NCBI GenBank assembly: GCA_000310025.1
Contig: FN649731.1
Span: 1,992,258 to 2,003,911, forward strand
Direction of reading: 5' to 3'
Length of the DNA: 11,654 bases
Source: Ectocarpus siliculosus
Taxonomy: Eukaryota > Sar > Phaeophyceae > Ectocarpales > Ectocarpaceae
In this document: positions 7,793 to 11,654 of the stretch, one piece after another
Layout: each line of letters starts with the position of its first letter
Numbering within the stretch: position 1 is the stretch's first letter
Notes under the pieces: model-generated
Databases searched by the model: none
Seen by the model: only the letters and a program-made list of their open reading frames with translations
Told to the model about the DNA's origin: nothing
Position numbers and translations under genes: made by a program

Positions 7793-7801
7793 TATTTTTT
7801 A
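7793..7801. repeat. Right 9-bp target-site duplication (TATTTTTTA)
   Basis: It is the partner of 7027-7035 and directly follows the GCCACTGCTC terminus. Confidence 0.78.
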
Positions 7802-8507
7802 TGTTTCCTAATAAGATCACGTACGTACGTGCTCAGTCAAGAATTCTACACTAAAACGAATCTTATAGTGGAGTCACTCTTTCTTCTTGGGATACCCCAT
7901 AGAGAAAATAAGAAACGAGCCTCGCCCGAAATAAGAGGTTCGGGCGCTAACTGTATCGGGTGGCGGCAACTAGAGAGCACGGCGTGGCTGTCCGTTTCAC
8001 AAAACGTCTTCTTCAGCTAGCTGTCTGTGTACATATATATGTACGGTAGATGAGTAATTGGCATGGCCCGGGGAAAGATCGGAGCGATTTGACGACGGGC
8101 TAAATATCAAGCGAGAGAGGGCTTTTTTTCCCGACGCCGGCAAAGGTTTGGATCATCACCGTCGCGACGATCATCATCTAGTCTCTATCGGAAGGCCGAC
8201 CGACAGCCAATGAACAGCGGCGAATAGCGGAGGAGGAGGAGGGGGAGGGACGAGCAAACCCATAAAAAAAATACTTCCAACATTATATCAAAATTGGAGT
8301 TCGTAGACGAGTCTCGAACGATGCTCCAACGGACAGTCAGTCTACTTGCTCCAGTTGATACACCGGGTAGTCTAGACAAGTAGGTGAGACGTTGTATACG
8401 GCAGGATTGCCAGTTACGAACGCGAACTGATGGAAGTTGATGAGTTGCGGAATAAAAAAACATGGAGGTTTTTTGGCAGTCGAAGTTTCAGTACCTAGAA
8501 CATAGGA

Positions 8508-8535
8508 TGCTTTCCCGCAGGTGCTTTCCCGCAGG
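8508..8535. repeat. Two tandem 14-bp units
   Basis: TGCTTTCCCGCAGG occurs twice in exact tandem. It is followed by CTGCCACACGGG and a G-run, a string that recurs near 9158 after the 66-bp repeats. Confidence 0.9.
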
Positions 8536-9026
8536 CTGCCACACGGGGGGGGTGTACTCATAGTCAGTCGTGCATGCCGTAGTCGTTAGACCATTGACCT
8601 CGCATCCCTACAAAGCCGGGACGGAGCAAGCCGGGTTCTCACCGGACCAGGCTCTCACATCACCAAGCGCGAAGCGCCGTGAGGTTTTCGGCAAGTCGCA
8701 TGAAGGGTGGGTGCGCTGCATCCTGCAAAGGGTGTTCGGCATCTTGTGCTTACTTCCTTGCGTACGGATGACAGCTGCGTATGACTTAGTTTATTTTCTG
8801 GTGGTATCACTTCCAGAGACAATAGTAAGCGCTGTGTAAGTGCCTCGAGGATGCTTGACCATTTTAACACAACGTGGTGCGATCATCCCCCTTGCGCGGA
8901 GTGAGGGTTCTCAACCCCGCACATCATGATCTACTCGACCACCATCATCATGGAAACCGCACAAAAACAACAGATGTAAAAAAGAAACGGTACAGTAACC
9001 TGGTTTGCCGAGTTCACGAAGTGAAT

Positions 9027-9157
9027 GGGCTCGTTTTACAGCGTCGTTGCCAAGCGACGAAAACCCAATCCCGATGGCAAACACCGAGGGAGGGAGCTTG
9101 TTTACAACGTCGTTGCCAAGCGACGAAAACCGAACCCCGATGGCAAACACGGGGGGG
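9027..9157. repeat. Two tandem units of about 66 bp, each with a small inverted repeat
   Basis: CGTCGTTGCCAAGCGACGAA starts at 9042 and again at 9108, a period of 66. Similarity extends from the GCTCGTTTTACA/GCTTGTTTACA string before each to CCCGATGGCAAACAC after. CGTCG and CGACG within each unit are complementary and could form a small stem. Confidence 0.85.
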
Positions 9158-9540
9158 GCTGCCACACGGGTGAGGTCAAAACGCGAAAGTGATATCGATA
9201 CCCGCAGGCCACAGCCACCGCCTCCCTACCCCCGCCCCCCCCCCAATGTTACAACGTAACACCCCTGAAGCTACTCTCGTGATATCGGCAGGCGTTTTGG
9301 ATGAGAATTCGACCTCCTCCTGCTACCCTCGCGAGCTGTCGTCGTGATAGTCACCACTGTCAGCGGCCATATTGCCGTCAGGATCGTCAATGGATTTGCG
9401 TCGGCGCTTGTGCGGTACAGTCGGCGGGTTTCGGGGGACATTGGGCCGGAGAGCTGGGGACCGACCCATCGACAATAAAATTGTGTGGAACGCCTGCTAC
9501 GTAAACGAGAGGCCTCGGGGGTAGGCAGCATTCGAAAAGA

Positions 9541-9590
9541 GAGCTGGGGACCTCGAGACGATACAGAGCTGGGGACCGCGAGACGATACA
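9541..9590. repeat. Two tandem 25-bp units
   Basis: GAGCTGGGGACC followed by a near-identical GAGACGATACA string repeats with period 25, differing at one base. A third copy of GAGCTGGGGACC lies apart at 9451-9462. Confidence 0.9.
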
Positions 9591-9840
9591 CTCACGTACC
9601 GCATACCGACAATGGTGTAGTGTTTCAAAGCACCCAATATTGAGGGGACCAGCAGCGGTACCAGACGCAGACGGACAGATGTATGTGTGGGGTTGTGAGA
9701 AAAAAGTGACGGGGAACAGGCTGGTCCTCTCAGAGAAGAGGGGAACCGTGTGTCCAAACAAACGAAACCAGAAACGGTATACATACAGCTTTTGAGCGTC
9801 TCCCTGTCTCCATGCTGCATAGAAAATTGACCTCACTCAC

Positions 9841-10071
9841 GGTGAGTTGGATCATGGAAGGTCCCGAGAGGTTGCTGTTGACCAGCAGGAGATCGCGCAT
9901 GTGGTCCGATTCGATTATCGGGCGGCAGTCCTCCACGCTTTCCGGGGTGAGGGTGTTTTCGCCCATGTCGAATAGCGAAATTTTCTTGTCATAGACGCCT
10001 TCGCAGAACGCCTTGAAGACCCCGGTTCCCGTGTTGTTCTGCGCAGCGTCGATGATGTCGCTGAAATCGAT
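9841..10071 (-). CDS. RanGAP-like LRR protein, internal exon (second visible)
   Basis: This 231-bp exon encodes 77 residues. The acceptor is TTGCAG (AG at 10073-10072). An alternative TTTCAG 11 nt inside would break the frame, so it is rejected. The donor is GTGAGT (9840-9835). Residues 1-6 (IDFSDI) complete an LRR begun in exon one. After a helix (GVFKAFCEGV) comes LFDMGENTLTPESVEDCRPI, the expected LDLSDN-type LRR, then MRDLLLVNSNLSGPSMIQLT, the next strand with its conserved asparagine. Order and spacing follow the SD-motif, DLSDN-repeat and LxLxN-repeat series of RanGAPs. The arginine of the TGR/AGR motif that normally follows the SD pair in RanGAPs is not present: the ungapped position reads DAA. 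Residual GAP activity is therefore doubtful. It may be a divergent RanGAP or an LRR relative. Confidence 0.8.
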
Positions 10072-10777
10072 CTGCAATCGTTGAGCACAGTAGTTGTAGT
10101 GAAGCACACGGAAGACACGATGTAGTTCGTGTGATCATTTTCTCGGCGGAGACGCGGACTACGAGCTTCCGGAGGGGTGGCGGAAAGGGTTCGACGGCTT
10201 TGCTCCCTAGAAACAGCGGTGAAAATCGAGGCTGCTTGAATCTTGGGACGCTGCAGACAGCGTGCGGTTTTTGCCACATGAAAAGCGTGTGATGTTTCGT
10301 GAAAATATGCATGCACCGCGACCAACCGGCGTACGCACAATAGAGAAGCACCGCAGAGGTAATTTAGCTCTGACAAAATTTTGCCGTGAGTCACGGGGCT
10401 CCTGCTCCCGCCCCCACCCACGTCGAGCACTCTATCCACAAGAAATAAACGTCAATGCAACGCTACGGAGTGACCATGCTATGGAGCTCACGTGCGCACG
10501 AAGCCGGACCTGTGTACACAAACGAGAAAAAACACGAAGGACCCGTGGGTGAAACCCGCCAGGTGCATGACGAGCACCCCACCCACACACTCGCACACAG
10601 GGGTGTTTTTTTTTGCCGTTTCAAAAAGCACGCAACTTGCGGGTACGTACGTCGGGAGGTGACCCCCCCCCACCCCTCCCTGCAACGACGGCAACTACCG
10701 CACGCGATCGAACTGCTGTTTTTCACCTCTGAACCACAAGGCATGAAGAAGGTGGTACAGAAACCCTCCACCCGTAC
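10072..10777 (-). other. 706-bp phase-0 intron between visible exons one and two
   Basis: The donor is GTACGG (10777-10772) and the acceptor is TTGCAG (AG at 10073-10072). The flanking sequence joins as ELPSLIK then IDFSDII. Contents are C-rich and A/T-run simple sequence (C-runs near 10413 and 10664, a T-run near 10605), with no recognisable element. Confidence 0.7.
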
Positions 10778-10924
10778 CTTAATCAAACTTGGGAGCTCCT
10801 TCAGCACAGCAGCGATGATGTTTGCGGCGGGCAGGGTGTAAGTGTTGCGGCTGAGGGCCGCAACCGTGATGAACTTGGCATCCCTGCCAGAGAAAGCGTT
10901 CGCTTGGAGCTCGAGAGCCCTCGC
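10778..10924 (-). CDS. RanGAP-like LRR protein, internal exon (first visible)
   Basis: This 147-bp exon encodes 49 residues. The acceptor is TTTGCATGCAG (AG at 10926-10925) and the donor is GTACGG. Phase 0 applies at both ends. After an amphipathic start (ARALELQANAFSGRDAKF) comes the first clear LRR, ITVAALSRNTYTLPAANIIA, with helix AVLKELPSLIK leading into the SD motif of exon two. The NT-x4-AA-xIIA pattern matches, without gaps, the early RanGAP repeat that precedes the SD motif in human and plant proteins. Upstream coding sequence (N-terminus, any WPP-like or other targeting domain) is not in the window. With the four exons that follow it gives 246 residues of continuous LRR domain, against a family LRR domain of roughly 330 to 350 residues, so the visible part covers most but not all of it. 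Confidence 0.75.
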
Positions 10925-11654
10925 CTGCATGCAAAGTACGTTCGGAGCGAGTTCGTTCGGTGGTATTGGCTTGTGGCCAAGGATTTTTCCTTTTGTTCCC
11001 AGACAAAAAAAAACGACGACATACAGCCCGCTTCCCCGCCGCGCACCGGAGGGAAACAACCCTTCTTCATGTGGTGTTTGATCCTGTATCGGAGTAGTTT
11101 GCTTTCGCTAGGTTCCTAGTGAGCCATAGAGAAGGAGGTTCTAAAACACCCCGGGATGTGCCACTGGGACCCACCAGTCGACTCCAGGTCGCGTTATACC
11201 AACATATTTTTGGACCGTGGGGATGTTTGGCCGAGCACGAAACCTATCGGGCACCAGTTACCGACGGCCTGTTGGGGTGCTTCAACATTGGGCAAGATGC
11301 GTCGCCCTGGTGTGTGTGGTGGTGCTCAGGCATGATGTGGGTATGGTACATACACATGGGATTGATAGACGCATACAGAACAACATGAGCCCCCCCTCTA
11401 AGTTTCAAAACACAGGCCATCAAAGCAACGCCCACGGGTATATCTGATGATATACTCGGCACACCCATCACTGTCACCACTGACAGAAGCCACAGCAGGG
11501 TTTACGACGATGCTATGTATATATGCCTTGTCCTTTGGCCCTGCCCTTGGATATCGTACAGGCTACAGTACGTAGTTATTTCACGAATAAATGCATGAGC
11601 ATACCCACGATAAAACCTATAGCTCCCTATTGGCCTCCTTCCCCATTCCCCACT
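10925..11654 (-). other. Partial intron upstream of the first visible exon
   Basis: No further exon is convincing. Two short hairpins lie close together: GTATATC/GATATAC at 11438-11455 and CTGTCA/TGACAG at 11471-11486. The open frames here have no LRR periodicity and no paired splice sites. A promoter or start codon cannot be placed, so the N-terminal exon(s) are expected beyond 11654. Confidence 0.55.

Larger units (their letters stand above)
5800..9840 (-). other. 4041-bp phase-0 intron holding a Mutator-like MITE, a small foldback and tandem repeats
   Basis: The donor is GTGAGT (9840-9835) and the acceptor is TTCAG (AG at 5801-5800). No intervening exon is required by the LRR register, and none with proper splice sites was found. 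Recognisable contents are the foldback near 6081-6278, (CTAT)5, the large element at 7036-7792, two perfect short palindromes (CACGTACGTACGTG at 7819-7832 and GTACATATATATGTAC at 8029-8044) and tandem repeats near 8508, 9027 and 9541. Stretches such as 5800-6060 and 8050-8500 show nothing beyond a purine-rich GGAGGAGG patch near 8229-8252. Confidence 0.68.

Noticed and set aside
9027-9157. Tandem units with inner stems as a CRISPR-like array
   Set aside because: Only two units of 66 bp without spacers, inside a eukaryotic intron; an ordinary tandem duplication.
9597-9690. Possible extra minus-strand exon ending at GTACGTGAG near 9600
   Set aside because: No AG acceptor precedes it within the pyrimidine-rich stretch, and the flanking exons already join in LRR register.
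10463-11059. 198-codon minus-strand frame across exon one
   Set aside because: Only 10924-10778 has LRR sequence and splice borders. The rest is intron that happens to stay open.
11244-11480. 78-codon minus-strand frame as an upstream exon
   Set aside because: Histidine-rich middle, no LRR periodicity and no matching donor leading into the first visible exon.

Overview
The window looks like part of an intron-rich nuclear genome, not bacterial DNA. The coding signal is a set of short minus-strand segments. Each is flanked by GT donors and AG acceptors, joins the next in phase 0, and sits between long non-coding stretches full of foldback repeats. This style, together with GC-rich third codon positions, would suit a brown alga or related stramenopile. 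That placement is an inference and nothing in the window fixes it.

One gene spans almost the whole window on the minus strand. Five internal exons are visible, in transcription order: 10924-10778, 10071-9841, 5799-5716, 2875-2801 and 761-561. Joined, they give 246 codons (49+77+28+25+67) with no stop and no frame break. The result reads as consecutive leucine-rich repeats of the RanGAP/RNI type. The repeat order and spacing resemble the LRR domain of Ran GTPase-activating proteins of plants and animals. The start codon, N-terminus and C-terminus lie outside the window. Coding sequence fills only about 7% of the 10.4 kb between the first and last visible exon.

The four complete introns (706, 4041, 2840 and 2039 bp) carry the rest of the interest. 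The 4041-bp intron holds a 757-bp element with arms of about 255-280 bp. The element is bounded by an exact 9-bp direct repeat, which suggests a non-autonomous Mutator-like insertion. A smaller foldback and several short tandem repeats lie in the same intron. The 2840-bp intron holds nested inverted repeats. Two extra copies of the 75-bp fourth exon lie there with their splice sites: one antisense and intact, one sense with a 1-nt deletion, arranged as a large palindrome centred near 3774. The same intron also holds an 807-bp element with inverted termini and a (CTG)9 tract. The 2039-bp intron and the two window ends hold little that can be recognised.

No RNA gene, CRISPR array, second protein gene or multigene system can be supported. 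The window is best described as a slice of one RanGAP-like LRR gene whose introns have collected foldback elements and rearranged copies of one of its own exons.
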